Assembly: GCA_902774915.1 (NCBI GenBank)
Contig: CACYKH010000002.1
Coordinates: 62,001 to 126,000, forward strand
From: an uncultured Lachnospiraceae bacterium
GTDB taxonomy: Bacteria; Bacillota; Clostridia; Lachnospirales; Lachnospiraceae
Direction of reading: 5' to 3'
DNA: 64,000 bases
Position numbers and translations under genes: made by a program
Shown here: positions 27,593 to 37,160 of the stretch, in pieces
Layout: each line of letters opens with the position of its first letter
How positions within the stretch are numbered: the first letter of the stretch is position 1
Notes under the pieces: model-generated
What the model was told of the DNA's origin: nothing
Database searches by the model: none
What the model saw: the letters and a program-made list of their open reading frames with translations, nothing else

Positions 27593-28654
27593 CTATTCAT
27601 GTCTTTTGTAGGCAAGTTCTATTAATTCCTCAACATATTCCTTCATAGGATGTCCGGCCTTTTCCATAAGCATTGGATACATACTGATAGCAGTATGGCC
27701 TGGGAATGCATTTATCTCATTAAATACAACTCTTCCAGTTCCTTCCTCCAGGAAGAAATCAACCCTTGAAAGACCATATCCATCACAGGCTCTATAAATC
27801 TTTAAAGCAGCCTCTCTTATTTCCTCAACCTTCTCAGCTGGGATGTCAGGATCAACAACAGTAAGAGAATCCTCGTTATTATATTTCGCATCAAAATCAT
27901 AGAACTCAGCAGCTGCTACTATCTCGCCAACTCCTGTTACAAATGCATTGTCGCCAAAGCCAAATGCTGCGCACTCTATTTCGCGTCCTACAATGCTTTC
28001 CTCAACAAGAATCTTGCTGTCATGCTGAGCTGCCAACTTAAGGCCTTCTATAAGTTCCTCTCTGTTATGAGCCTTTGTAATCCCCATTGATGAGCCGGCA
28101 CATGAAGGCTTAACAAAAACAGGATACTCTCTTTCAGCCTCAATTCTTGCAACCACGCTATCCATGTCACTAAGCTCATGAGCTCTTACGCCAACATATT
28201 TAGCCTGCTGAACTCCAACCTGATCTGCAATGATCTTTGTGAAGAACTTATCCATTGTAACTGCAGATGAAAGATGTCCGCATCCAACATATGGAATGTG
28301 TGCCATCTCAAAGAGTCCCTGAATTGTTCCATCCTCGCCGTAAAGGCCATGAAGAACAGGGAAAGCCACATCTATATTTTTGATCTGGAATTTATCTCCA
28401 TCTCTGATTATCAGCCTATGATCTGTATCAGGCGAGATAACAGCCCTTGGTTTATCACCAGTTTCCCAGGATAAATCTGCGATAGTATTTTCATCTTCAA
28501 CCAGAAGCCAGTGACCATCCTTCGTAATACCGATAAATGTAATATCATATTTTTCTCTATCAATTGCTCTCGCTACTGTAGAAGCCGATACACACGAAAC
28601 ATCATGCTCGCTTGACTGTCCACCAAATATCAGTACAAGACTTTTCTTACTCAT
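27593..28654 (-). CDS. ddl: D-alanine--D-alanine ligase
   Basis: 353 residues. ATP-grasp enzyme that joins two D-Ala for peptidoglycan. Visible: LIFGGQSSEHDVS, VFPVLHGLYGEDGTIQG-type loop, VKPSCAGSSMGITK, and the end with FFLEEGTGRVVFNEINAFPGHT. Convergent with the CPBP gene, 9 bases apart; follows comF by 27 bases. Confidence 0.95.
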   Translation of the reverse strand: MSKKSLVLIFGGQSSEHDVSCVSASTVARAIDREKYDITFIGITKDGHWLLVEDENTIADLSWETGDKPRAVISPDTDHRLIIRDGDKFQIKNIDVAFPVLHGLYGEDGTIQGLFEMAHIPYVGCGHLSSAVTMDKFFTKIIADQVGVQQAKYVGVRAHELSDMDSVVARIEAEREYPVFVKPSCAGSSMGITKAHNREELIEGLKLAAQHDSKILVEESIVGREIECAAFGFGDNAFVTGVGEIVAAAEFYDFDAKYNNEDSLTVVDPDIPAEKVEEIREAALKIYRACDGYGLSRVDFFLEEGTGRVVFNEINAFPGHTAISMYPMLMEKAGHPMKEYVEELIELAYKRHE

Positions 28655-28681
28655 TGTTTTCCTCCTAAATACACTCAGGTG

Positions 28682-29407
28682 CTAGGCACCCGAGCCACAT
28701 GCAACACTAGTATAATACACCTTTTGAATTCCTATTTCCATACATACCTTTGTGCATATCTGAATTGTTGCACCGGTAGTATAAATATCGTCCACAAGAA
28801 GCGCTATTTCCGGAACTTCGGTTTTTTCCAGAACTCGCACATTTGCGGAAAATGCACCTTTCAGGTTATGTTCTCTTTTTTCATAATTCAGATTTTTCTG
28901 AGGTTCTGTATAAGTATCCCTGGTCAGAAGTTCCTCCAACACAGGAATCCCCAGCTTTTCACCAAGCTCAGCTGCTATTAGCCCCGCCTGATTATAACCT
29001 CTTGTTATATATTTTCTTCGATGAATAGGCACAGGGATAAGGGCCTGAATACCCAGCTCCCTGAAAGTCTTTCCATATTCAGCATAAATCTCCTCTGCAT
29101 AGAACTCAGCATTCTCCTGCTTTCCAAGGTATTTAAATGCCATCAGAGAATCCTGAAGTGGTGGCTTATATTTATAAACCGGAAATCCTTTTATATAAGA
29201 CCTTTCATTTTCAAGGCAGCCTCTACAATATTCATCCTCTTCCTGACTTAGTTCATTACCACATTTATAGCATCTCGGCTCCTCGAGCTTACTCAGGAAA
29301 GGCCTGCACTTATCACAGATATGAGGTCCTTTTACATCTATAACCTTATCACAAATAGCACATCTTGGAGGAAACAGGAAATTAATCATCACCTTCGAAG
29401 CTTTCAT
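28682..29407 (-). CDS. comF: ComF-family phosphoribosyltransferase-like protein
   Basis: 241 residues. N-terminal zinc-binding cysteines in pairs (CAIC, CDKC, CYKC, CRGC) followed by a PRTase fold with RGYNQAGLIAAELGEK and VDDIYTTGATI at the PRPP loop. ComF helps single-stranded DNA handling in competence. The start overlaps recD2 by 26 bases; two possible ATGs exist (29407, 29389). Confidence 0.9.
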   Translation of the reverse strand: MKASKVMINFLFPPRCAICDKVIDVKGPHICDKCRPFLSKLEEPRCYKCGNELSQEEDEYCRGCLENERSYIKGFPVYKYKPPLQDSLMAFKYLGKQENAEFYAEEIYAEYGKTFRELGIQALIPVPIHRRKYITRGYNQAGLIAAELGEKLGIPVLEELLTRDTYTEPQKNLNYEKREHNLKGAFSANVRVLEKTEVPEIALLVDDIYTTGATIQICTKVCMEIGIQKVYYTSVACGSGA

Positions 29408-31700
29408 AATTTTCTATATCCTCATCAAACATTGAAAGATAATCCTCCTTTTCAGCTTCCTCTGCAAATTCACGGATTCTTTCTGTAAAGGAAGTATATC
29501 TCTCCTGTTCAAAAACATTATCAATCATTTCGTTTACTTTGCCAATGTTACCCACTATCACTACCAGCCTTCTGGCTCTTGTAACCGCTGTATAAAGCAG
29601 GTTTCTGGTCAGAAGCTTATAAGGTCCTGTTAGAAGTGGAATAACAACTGCCGGATATTCTGAACCCTGGGACTTATGAATAGTAATAGCAAATGCATGC
29701 TCCAGTTCATCCAGCATATTATAATCATATGAAGCCACACGGCCATCATCGAAGGTCACTATAACCTTCTCGTCAAAATCATTTATCTCAGTGACAATAC
29801 CCATATCACCATTAAAAACACCTATGCCCTGATCCAGCAGACCACCTTTGGTTCCGTCAGAAAAAATCTTCCACTCCAGCTTATAGTTATTGCGAATCTG
29901 CATAACCTTATCCCCCTCACGGAAGATAACACTACCCTTTTCCTTCTCTCTTTTCTTTTTAGAAGGAGGGTTAATGCTGCCCTGAAGCTTTTTATTTAAT
30001 TCCTCAACTCCCAGCTCATACTGTCTGGTAGGTGTCAGCACCTCTATTTCCAGAGGTGAAACATTAAGAAATTTTGGAAGATCATGATTAACCAGAGTCT
30101 TGCATTCCTCAACTATATCATAGGCACTGTTCTTTGCCATGAAGAAGAAATCCTTAGACTTATTGTTAATCTCAAGATGAACTCCCTGCTTGATCTTATG
30201 TGCATTAGAAATAATACTACTGTCATCTGCCTGTCTGAAGTTTTTATCCAGAGTAGTCACAGGAAAACAGTCACTGGCTATGATATCATGAAGTACATTT
30301 CCAGCCCCTACTGATGGAAGCTGATCAGTATCTCCAACCAGCACAAGACGAGTTCCCTGAACTAATGCTTTAAGCAATGAATAAAAAAGGCTCGAATCCA
30401 GCATTGAAGCTTCATCTATGATCACCGCGTCACACTCCAGCGGATTATCCATATTACGCTTAAATCTAAGTCCCACTCTTTCACTGGTTTCCATTGGCTC
30501 TCCTGAGAACTCCAGAAGTCTGTGAATAGTCTGAGCCTTATAACCTGTGGATTCAGTCATTCTCTTAGCTGCTCTGCCAGTAGGCGCAGCAAGAAGAACC
30601 TTGTCAGCCTTATATTCAAAATATCTGATGATAGCATTTATAATTGTGGTCTTTCCTGTACCAGGACCACCCGTGATAACTGAAACACCGGAACTAACAG
30701 CATTTTTAACAGCCTCTCTCTGTTCCTCTGCCAGCTGAATATCCATTTCCTTTTCTACCTTGGAAATAGCCTTATCAGCCTCTTTTTCATCTATATCATA
30801 ATCAAGTCTGAGGTCCAGGAGTCTTCTTGCGCTATCCAGCTCCATAAAGAAGTTCCATCTGTTATAAACTGCCGTTTCCCCATTTATGTCTTTCAAAATA
30901 AGGCTTCGGTTTAGTTCCATATCGGTAATTATACCGTGAACTCTGTCACTAAAAATATCCATCTCTTGCTCTGATGAAATGAGATGGTAAACATCCTCTA
31001 TGAGCATTTTTTCAGGCATATAAATATGTCCCAGAGACATAGCCTGATTAAGCGCAAAAATAATAGCCGCTTTAATACGATGCTCCGAGTCCACATCAAT
31101 ACCCGTCTGCATGGCAATGGCATCTACTGTTTTAAAACCAATACCCGGAACTCTGCCTGCTATCTCATAAGGATTCTTTCTGATAACATCATATATCTGA
31201 TCCGAGAATTCAGCATAAATCTTCATTGCCTGATTTACACTGATTGCATATTTCGAAAGAAAGATGATGACATTTCTATAAGATCTATTCTCGTTGTAGC
31301 ACACTGCAATCTTCATGGACATTCTCTCAGAAATACCACTGATCTCCGCAAGCCTCTCAGGCTCCTCTTCCATAATGCGAAGAGTATCATCACCAAACTT
31401 CTTAACTATTCTTTTTGCCAGAACCTCTCCAACACCCTTTATTATTCCTGAGCTGAGAAATCTGAGAATTCCCTCAGTATCGCTAGGCATACTAAGCTCA
31501 GCAGAGGATACACTGAACTGAAGGTCATACTGTGGATGATGAACATATTCTCCATCCGCCACTATATACATTCCCTCTGCAATTCCTGGAACCTGTCCAA
31601 CAAAAGTTTCTGTATCATCTGCAGTCTCAACTACAAAAACTGTATAACTATTCTCGTCGTTCTGATATATGATCTTGTTTATATAACCCTCAAGAATCAT
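29382..31700 (-). CDS. recD2: RecD2-type DNA helicase
   Basis: 772 residues. 5'-3' helicase of superfamily 1B, in organisms lacking RecBC. Visible: N-terminal OB-like region, HhH segments with ISGISERMSMKIA and VPGIGFKTVDAIA, Walker A VITGGPGTGKTTI, motif II IIDEASMLD, GDTDQLPSVGAGN, and C-terminal AFAITIHKSQGSEYPAV with TAVTRAR. First gene of recD2-comF-ddl. Function in mismatch and double-strand break processing is known for the family. Confidence 0.95.
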   Translation of the reverse strand: MILEGYINKIIYQNDENSYTVFVVETADDTETFVGQVPGIAEGMYIVADGEYVHHPQYDLQFSVSSAELSMPSDTEGILRFLSSGIIKGVGEVLAKRIVKKFGDDTLRIMEEEPERLAEISGISERMSMKIAVCYNENRSYRNVIIFLSKYAISVNQAMKIYAEFSDQIYDVIRKNPYEIAGRVPGIGFKTVDAIAMQTGIDVDSEHRIKAAIIFALNQAMSLGHIYMPEKMLIEDVYHLISSEQEMDIFSDRVHGIITDMELNRSLILKDINGETAVYNRWNFFMELDSARRLLDLRLDYDIDEKEADKAISKVEKEMDIQLAEEQREAVKNAVSSGVSVITGGPGTGKTTIINAIIRYFEYKADKVLLAAPTGRAAKRMTESTGYKAQTIHRLLEFSGEPMETSERVGLRFKRNMDNPLECDAVIIDEASMLDSSLFYSLLKALVQGTRLVLVGDTDQLPSVGAGNVLHDIIASDCFPVTTLDKNFRQADDSSIISNAHKIKQGVHLEINNKSKDFFFMAKNSAYDIVEECKTLVNHDLPKFLNVSPLEIEVLTPTRQYELGVEELNKKLQGSINPPSKKKREKEKGSVIFREGDKVMQIRNNYKLEWKIFSDGTKGGLLDQGIGVFNGDMGIVTEINDFDEKVIVTFDDGRVASYDYNMLDELEHAFAITIHKSQGSEYPAVVIPLLTGPYKLLTRNLLYTAVTRARRLVVIVGNIGKVNEMIDNVFEQERYTSFTERIREFAEEAEKEDYLSMFDEDIENYESFEGDD

Positions 31701-31725
31701 TTATTATCCTTTCTAGTACGAGTAA

Positions 31726-31760
31726 AGCCATAACCGAGTGGTGGACACTAAGCTATGGCT
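31726..31760 (-). terminator. Possible terminator after mreB
   Basis: AGCCATA / TATGGCT stem with a partial inner stem, followed by a weak T run on the minus strand, in the 71 bases between mreB and recD2. Confidence 0.4.
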
Positions 31761-31771
31761 CTTTCTTCATC

Positions 31772-32764
31772 TTATAAATCCTGCTCTGCAAGGTAATCTA
31801 TGTATTTACCTGTACCAACCGCAACTACTGACATAGGATCTTCGGCAGTAACAGTTGTTATTCCTGTCTTCTCCTCTACCAGCTGTTCCAGTCCGTGGAG
31901 CAATGCGCCGCCTCCTGTAAGAACAATGCCTCTGTCGGCAATGTCTGCTGCTAGCTCAGGAGGTGTTTTCTCCAGCACTGCATGGATAGCCTCAACAACC
32001 TGTCCTGTTGGCTCTCTCAGTGCTTCTTCAGTTTCATCTGAGGTTATGGTTACTGTTTTAGGAAGTCCTGTTACAAGGTTTCTACCACGAACATCCATGG
32101 AGATGTTTTCTGGTCTCTTATAACTTGTTCCAATATTTATCTTCACTTCCTCGGCACTTCTTTCACCGATCAGAAGGTTATGTCTCTTTCTAATATATTT
32201 GATGATGGCATCATCAAAGTCATCACCCGCTACTTTGATGGAGGAGGTTACAACCGCTCCACCCATTGATATAACAGCTATATCAGTAGTACCGCCACCG
32301 ATATCAACTATCATATTTCCTACTGGTCTGACAATATCTATTCCAGCTCCGATAGCTGCCGCAATTGGCTCTTCAACTATATTAACGTATCTTGCGCCTG
32401 CATTGTATGTTGCAGTCTCAACAGCTCGCTTTTCAACCTCTGTTGCACCAGATGGTACACAGATAGAAATACGAGGTCTGCGTCCAAAGAAGTTACGGCC
32501 TATAGCCTTCTTGATAAAGTACTTTATCATTTCCTCTGCCTTAGTATAGTCCGAAATAACTCCGTGCTTAAGTGGTCTTATGGCTATAAGATTTCCAGGT
32601 GTTCTACCAAGCATAAGCCTTGCTTCTTCACCTATCTCCACTATTTTTTCAGAATCTTTATCATATGCAATAACTGTAGGCTCTTTAAGAACCACTCCTC
32701 TTCCTCTAACATATACAAGGATATTGGAAGTTCCTAAATCGATTCCTATATCAAGATTAGCCAT
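31772..32764 (-). CDS. mreB: Rod-shape determining protein MreB/Mbl
   Basis: 330 residues. Actin-like ATPase guiding lateral wall synthesis. Visible: IGIDLGTSNILVYVRGRG, PTVIAYD, VCVPSG-type phosphate loop (CVPSGATEVEKRAV), IVEEPIAAAIGAGID, MIVDIGGGTTDIAVIS and TGGGALLHGL. Good AAGGAGA site. It lies 18 bases after the sensor gene; no mreCD follows. Confidence 0.95.
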   Translation of the reverse strand: MANLDIGIDLGTSNILVYVRGRGVVLKEPTVIAYDKDSEKIVEIGEEARLMLGRTPGNLIAIRPLKHGVISDYTKAEEMIKYFIKKAIGRNFFGRRPRISICVPSGATEVEKRAVETATYNAGARYVNIVEEPIAAAIGAGIDIVRPVGNMIVDIGGGTTDIAVISMGGAVVTSSIKVAGDDFDDAIIKYIRKRHNLLIGERSAEEVKINIGTSYKRPENISMDVRGRNLVTGLPKTVTITSDETEEALREPTGQVVEAIHAVLEKTPPELAADIADRGIVLTGGGALLHGLEQLVEEKTGITTVTAEDPMSVVAVGTGKYIDYLAEQDL

Positions 32765-32782
32765 TACTTACATCTCCTTATA

Positions 32783-34111
32783 TTACTCTTCCGGTGTCAT
32801 TATCAGAACAGCAACCTTTTCGCCGTCCCTCCATCTTGTGAAGTACTCTACCACATCATAAATGCCACCAAGCTTATCTACATATCTTTTATAATATTCC
32901 TTTCCATGATGAACAATATCGTGAGTTTTATTATCCATACCCTCGAATTCCTCTTTTACATTCGGAATCATCATGAAACTATTTTCGCCTGTCATATCAT
33001 AACCCATCTTACCCTTAAGAACCGGGTTAGTATAGATTACTTTTCCATTTTCTATATCTCTAACAAATAGTAAAACTGGAAGTTCATCAAAAATTTCCTG
33101 AAGGATTCTTGTTCCTCTTCTGGATCTTTGAATTCTTCTTTCAATAGTAAGGTCACGGGATATCATATCTGTAACCTCTTTAGCAAATGCTATCTCATTC
33201 TTTTTCCAGATGCGTTCTCTGGAATTCTCAATGAATATCATTCTACCTTCATATTCACCAGCTATTCTTACTGGGAATACCATTATGGCTTTAACATTTC
33301 CCTGGAAGACTTCGACTCTCATCTTATTTGTCATATTATTCTTATCGACAATGAGTCCTTCTTCTCTTATCTTTTCCTGAAGGTCCAGATCATAATGATC
33401 ATGGTCCCAGGTAAAAGAAGCCTCTGCCTCTGGGCTTTTTCCAAATCTAGCCCAGTAGTCGATCAGCTTCATACGTCCAGCCTGGTTATGATCGACTTGA
33501 TAGTAAACTATATAATCAACATCCAGAAGTGTTCCTACATTCTCATACACTTCCAGAACATTAGACTTATCTCCCTCTGAAACTATCTTAAGGATTTTTG
33601 ACATTATTTCTCTGCCGTTTTTCTCAAAATCAAGCTCGCTCTTCATTTCCTCTTCTTCATCATAAATAGCGGAACCGATAAACAGCTTGGAAATAATATC
33701 TGAAAGCACATTTGCCACATTTGCCATATGGTCAAAGGCCTTGAAAAGCTTTTGATTCTGATTCTTGGTATGCGCATAGATTATCCATGCAGCATAGAAT
33801 CTTCCATTTACAAAGATAGGTGCAGCAGCGAATCTGCTGTCAGGATTACCATCATCAATCTCTGAATACATAGCCTGTTTGGAATCAGCTATACAATTAA
33901 CTATCTCTTCATAGAGCTTTGTAAACTCCGGATTGAAGACCATCTCATGGAATTCACCAAGATATGGAGCAGGTCCAACAGGATTAATAAGAGGCTTGCC
34001 ATTAATATCCAGGACAACACTATAGAGCTCTGCGGACGAAGCAAAGCTGTTCACAAGCTTCTCAATGCTGTTTTCCTTCAGGAATTCCTGATCTAATTTT
34101 GGCTTTGCCAT
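32783..34111 (-). CDS. PocR/GAF/PAS-type sensory protein
   Basis: 442 residues from ATG 34111, with GGGGAGGGG before it; the ATG five codons upstream lies in that site. N-terminal ~150 residues resemble the PocR sensory domain (SAELYSVVLDINGKPLI). A GAF-like domain follows (about 165-320: YIVYYQVDHNQAG, AIMVFPVRIAGEYEGRMIFIEN), then a PAS domain (about 325-440: LFVRDIENGKVIYTNPVLKGKMGYD). No kinase, GGDEF or DNA-binding domain, so it must act through partners. It precedes mreB, which suggests a link to cell shape; that is inference. Confidence 0.75.
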   Translation of the reverse strand: MAKPKLDQEFLKENSIEKLVNSFASSAELYSVVLDINGKPLINPVGPAPYLGEFHEMVFNPEFTKLYEEIVNCIADSKQAMYSEIDDGNPDSRFAAAPIFVNGRFYAAWIIYAHTKNQNQKLFKAFDHMANVANVLSDIISKLFIGSAIYDEEEEMKSELDFEKNGREIMSKILKIVSEGDKSNVLEVYENVGTLLDVDYIVYYQVDHNQAGRMKLIDYWARFGKSPEAEASFTWDHDHYDLDLQEKIREEGLIVDKNNMTNKMRVEVFQGNVKAIMVFPVRIAGEYEGRMIFIENSRERIWKKNEIAFAKEVTDMISRDLTIERRIQRSRRGTRILQEIFDELPVLLFVRDIENGKVIYTNPVLKGKMGYDMTGENSFMMIPNVKEEFEGMDNKTHDIVHHGKEYYKRYVDKLGGIYDVVEYFTRWRDGEKVAVLIMTPEE

Positions 34112-34137
34112 CTTACCCCTCCCCATTATTTACACAA

Positions 34138-34167
34138 AGTCGGGTAGCGTTTTGAAGCTACCCGACT
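34138..34167 (-). terminator. Terminator before the sensor gene
   Basis: 11-bp perfect stem AGTCGGGTAGC / GCTACCCGACT with an 8-nt loop, downstream of the coiled-coil gene; modest T run on the minus strand. Confidence 0.75.
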
Positions 34168-34190
34168 AATTAAACTTTATACAGTATTAT

Positions 34191-35054
34191 TTATTCAGGT
34201 CTTTTATCTGTCAGATCTGAAAAAGCACTATCAGTAATTCTCTTGGTCTCATTTACAGCTGAATTAACATCTGCAAGTGCAACCTGAAGCTGTGCCATGA
34301 ATCCACCAATTGAATCGAACTCTCTCTTAACAACTGTTCTATTCTGGCGAATTTCTTCTCTTGCCTCTGCTTTTTCTTTCTCACACTGAGCAATTGTATC
34401 TTCTTTAAGTCTTTCACATGCTGCTTCTGTCTGAGCCTTAAGATTTTCGCATCTTGCTTCTGTCTCAGATGAAAGCTTTTCAGTTTCTTCTTTAGTCTGT
34501 CTCTTCAGGCTTTCACACTCAGCATATGTTGTTTCCTGTTTCTCCTGGCAACTACTCTGTGTCTGTGAAAGAAGTCTGTCACACTCTGACTCTGTTGCAG
34601 CTTTAAGCTGTTCACAACGAGCATTTGTTTCTTCGATCATTGCCTTACACTGCTCTGTTGTCTCCTGAGTCTTAGCCTCACATTCAGCATTTGTCTTCTG
34701 TGTAAGTGCATCTGCAGACTCTCTAGCAGAAAGAAGTGTTCTTGAAATTGATTCATATCTTGATGCTGATTCAATTTCTCTTGTCTTATATCCTTCGAGA
34801 TCATTCTTAAGCTTTTCAACCTCTGCCTGAAGCTGTTCATTTACTGTCTGAAGATTATCGATTGTACTCTTAGACTCTGTCATATTAGCTTCACGCATCT
34901 GCTGCAATCCCTTAACTGCTTCGCTAAGCTTTGTAGCATCCTCTTTCAGCTTTGCAATCTCGTTTTCATATTGTCTCTGTTGTTCAAGTATATATGTCTC
35001 AGTAGCCTTCTTATCATATCCACCAAATGAGACTGTTTTGATCTCTAATTCCAT
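34191..35054 (-). CDS. Coiled-coil protein with cysteines every 11 residues
   Basis: 287 residues. The first 20 residues (IKTVSFGGYDKKATETYI) look like the DivIVA-type membrane-binding start, followed by a coiled coil to about 110. Residues 121-230 form a strict 11-residue repeat with Cys at 125, 136, 147, 158, 169, 180, then Thr at 191, then Cys at 202, 213 and 224. Typical unit: CEQLKAATESE. Other repeat positions favour Lys/Gln-Thr-Glu. The last 60 residues are helical, with GGFMAQLQVALADVNSAV. No signal peptide. A hendecad pattern makes a slightly right-handed coiled coil, so the cysteines would line one face. Likely a cell-pole or wall-growth scaffold between glmM and mreB; that is inference. 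Confidence 0.75.
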   Translation of the reverse strand: MELEIKTVSFGGYDKKATETYILEQQRQYENEIAKLKEDATKLSEAVKGLQQMREANMTESKSTIDNLQTVNEQLQAEVEKLKNDLEGYKTREIESASRYESISRTLLSARESADALTQKTNAECEAKTQETTEQCKAMIEETNARCEQLKAATESECDRLLSQTQSSCQEKQETTYAECESLKRQTKEETEKLSSETEARCENLKAQTEAACERLKEDTIAQCEKEKAEAREEIRQNRTVVKREFDSIGGFMAQLQVALADVNSAVNETKRITDSAFSDLTDKRPE

Positions 35055-35086
35055 CTCGTTTGTACCCCTTTCACAAAAAAAATCCT

Positions 35087-35111
35087 AACCTGTAGTATAT
35101 CATACTAGGTT
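35087..35111 (-). terminator. Terminator after glmM
   Basis: AACCT-AGTA / TACT-AC-AGGTT stem followed by T8 on the minus strand. Sits between glmM and the coiled-coil gene. Confidence 0.7.
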
Positions 35112-35131
35112 TTATTATGCACTCACTTTTT

Positions 35132-36478
35132 CTATGCAAAATGACCTTTTTCTTCGATTACTTTTATAACCTGATCAACATACTTTTCGCATATCTCATC
35201 TGTCTCAGCTTCCACCATAACTCTTATAACTGGCTCTGTTCCAGACTCACGAACAAGTATTCTTCCTGAGTCTCCAAGCTCCTCTGCAACCTTTGCAACT
35301 GCAGCCTGAACATCCTTGTCATTCTGAGCTTCTGGCTTACTCTTAACACGCACATTTTTAAGAACCTGAGGATAGTAAACAACCGGCTCTATAAGCTCTG
35401 ACATAGGTTTCTCTTTTGCAAGCATAACCTCCATCATCTTAAGACTTGTGAGGATGCCATCGCCTGTTGTTGCATACTTAGAAAAGATAATATGACCAGA
35501 CTGCTCACCACCTATACGGTTTCCAGTCTTGACCATGTTTTCGTAAACATACTTATCACCAACATCAGTCTTATCGTATTCAATACCAACCTTATCAAAT
35601 GCCTTATATAAACCAAAGTTACTCATGACAGTTGTGACTACCTTGTTATTAACAAGCTTTCCACGTTCCTTCATGTAGCAGCCATAAACATAGAGGATAT
35701 GGTCTCCTGTGACCACATGACCTTTTTCATCTACACAAAGACATCTGTCGGCATCACCATCATAAGCAAAACCAATATCAAGTCCTTTTTCAACAACGAA
35801 CTTCTGAAGATGTTCAATATGAGTAGAACCACAGTCAGTATTGATGTTATAACCATCAGGGCTGTCATTCATAACATAGGTCTTTGCACCAAGAGCATCG
35901 AAAACGCCCTTTGCGATCTGCCATGCTGCACCATTTGCAACATCAAGACCAACCTTAACATCCTTGAAGCTGTACTTACTCATGGAAATAAGATAACCAA
36001 TGTAGCGGTTACGTCCAGCTACATAGTCAACTGTACGACCAATCTCGTCTTTGGCAGCTATAGGCACATCTACCTTTCCGTCTAAGTAATCCTCAACCTT
36101 GAGAATTGTCTCTTCATCCATCTTCTCGCCGTTTCCGTTAAGAAGCTTAATACCATTATCGTAGTAAGGATTGTGAGATGCAGAGATCATGATACCGCAA
36201 TCGAAATCATCAACTCTCGCAATATATGCGACAGATGGGGTTGTTGTAACGTGCATAATGTAAGCATCTGCACCACTGGCCATAAGTCCTGTACAAAGAG
36301 CATACTCAAACATGTAAGAGCTTCTTCTTGTATCCTTACCAATTACAACCTTGGCCTTCTTGCCTTCCTTTGCGCCGTAGTACCAGCCAAGAAATCTACC
36401 AATCTTTACTGCATGTTCGAAAGTAAGGTCGGCATTTGCCTCACCTCTGAATCCGTCTGTTCCAAAATATTTGCCCAT
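35132..36478 (-). CDS. glmM: Phosphoglucosamine mutase
   Basis: 448 residues. Converts glucosamine 6-phosphate to glucosamine 1-phosphate. Visible: FGTDGFRGEAN, active serine S101 in SASHNPYYDNG, metal loop YDGDADRCL, sugar loop GGEQSGHII and phosphate-binding RESGTEPVIRVM. Start codon directly abuts the stop of the preceding gene. Third step in the glmS-led hexosamine operon. Confidence 0.97.
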   Translation of the reverse strand: MGKYFGTDGFRGEANADLTFEHAVKIGRFLGWYYGAKEGKKAKVVIGKDTRRSSYMFEYALCTGLMASGADAYIMHVTTTPSVAYIARVDDFDCGIMISASHNPYYDNGIKLLNGNGEKMDEETILKVEDYLDGKVDVPIAAKDEIGRTVDYVAGRNRYIGYLISMSKYSFKDVKVGLDVANGAAWQIAKGVFDALGAKTYVMNDSPDGYNINTDCGSTHIEHLQKFVVEKGLDIGFAYDGDADRCLCVDEKGHVVTGDHILYVYGCYMKERGKLVNNKVVTTVMSNFGLYKAFDKVGIEYDKTDVGDKYVYENMVKTGNRIGGEQSGHIIFSKYATTGDGILTSLKMMEVMLAKEKPMSELIEPVVYYPQVLKNVRVKSKPEAQNDKDVQAAVAKVAEELGDSGRILVRESGTEPVIRVMVEAETDEICEKYVDQVIKVIEEKGHFA

Positions 36479-37141
36479 TTAATTATCCTCCTTGTGGATT
36501 ACTACCCCGTTATCCTTCCAAATGGAATTCTCCGGAACAACTCCTCTTACACAAGAAGTAGGATAAACATTCGAATGTCTTCCTATAACTGTTCCAGGAT
36601 TGCAGACTGCATTGCAGCCAACCTCTACATAGTCTCCAAGCATAGCGCCGAACTTCTTAATTCCTGTTTCTATCTTTTCTGATCCGTCGCGGACAACCAC
36701 CAGCTGCTTGTCACTCTTTACATTACTTGTAATACTTCCAGCACCCATGTGGCTGAAGTAACCCAGAATGGAATCACCAACATAATTGTAATGTGGTGTC
36801 TGAACATGATCGAATAAGATGACATTTTTCAGTTCCACACTGTTACCGACAACGCAGTCGGCACCCACCAGCGCCGAACCGCGAATAAATGCACAGTGTC
36901 TTACTTCAGTGTTTGGTCCAATGATGCATGGAGCACCAAGGTATGCAGATGGGAACACAGTTGCTGTCTTGTGCACCCAGACATTTTCACTAATTTCGTC
37001 ATACTCATCTCCAAGAGTTGGACCGAGCTCAAGTATAAAATCCTTGATTCCCTTAAGCGCCTCCCATGGATATGTGAACTGTGAAAGATAATCTTTTGCT
37101 AAAGTGTGATCTAAATCATAAAGATCCGAAATTGTATACAT
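36479..37141 (-). CDS. Left-handed beta-helix acyltransferase-like protein (GlmU C-terminal-like)
   Basis: 220 residues. An N-terminal ~40-residue helical stretch and then hexapeptide repeats: TATVFPSAYLGAPCIIGPNTEVRHCAFIRGSAL (in pieces), VVGNSVELKNVILF, GAGSITSNVK, GCNAVCNPGTVIGRHSN. This matches the acetyltransferase half of GlmU and related sugar nucleotidyltransferases but lacks the Rossmann uridylyltransferase half. It sits between glmS and glmM with 19-base and 0-base gaps, so a job in UDP-GlcNAc synthesis is very likely, e.g. N-acetylation of glucosamine 1-phosphate. Confidence 0.85.
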   Translation of the reverse strand: MYTISDLYDLDHTLAKDYLSQFTYPWEALKGIKDFILELGPTLGDEYDEISENVWVHKTATVFPSAYLGAPCIIGPNTEVRHCAFIRGSALVGADCVVGNSVELKNVILFDHVQTPHYNYVGDSILGYFSHMGAGSITSNVKSDKQLVVVRDGSEKIETGIKKFGAMLGDYVEVGCNAVCNPGTVIGRHSNVYPTSCVRGVVPENSIWKDNGVVIHKEDN

Positions 37142-37160
37142 TTATCTAGCCTCTCTTTCT

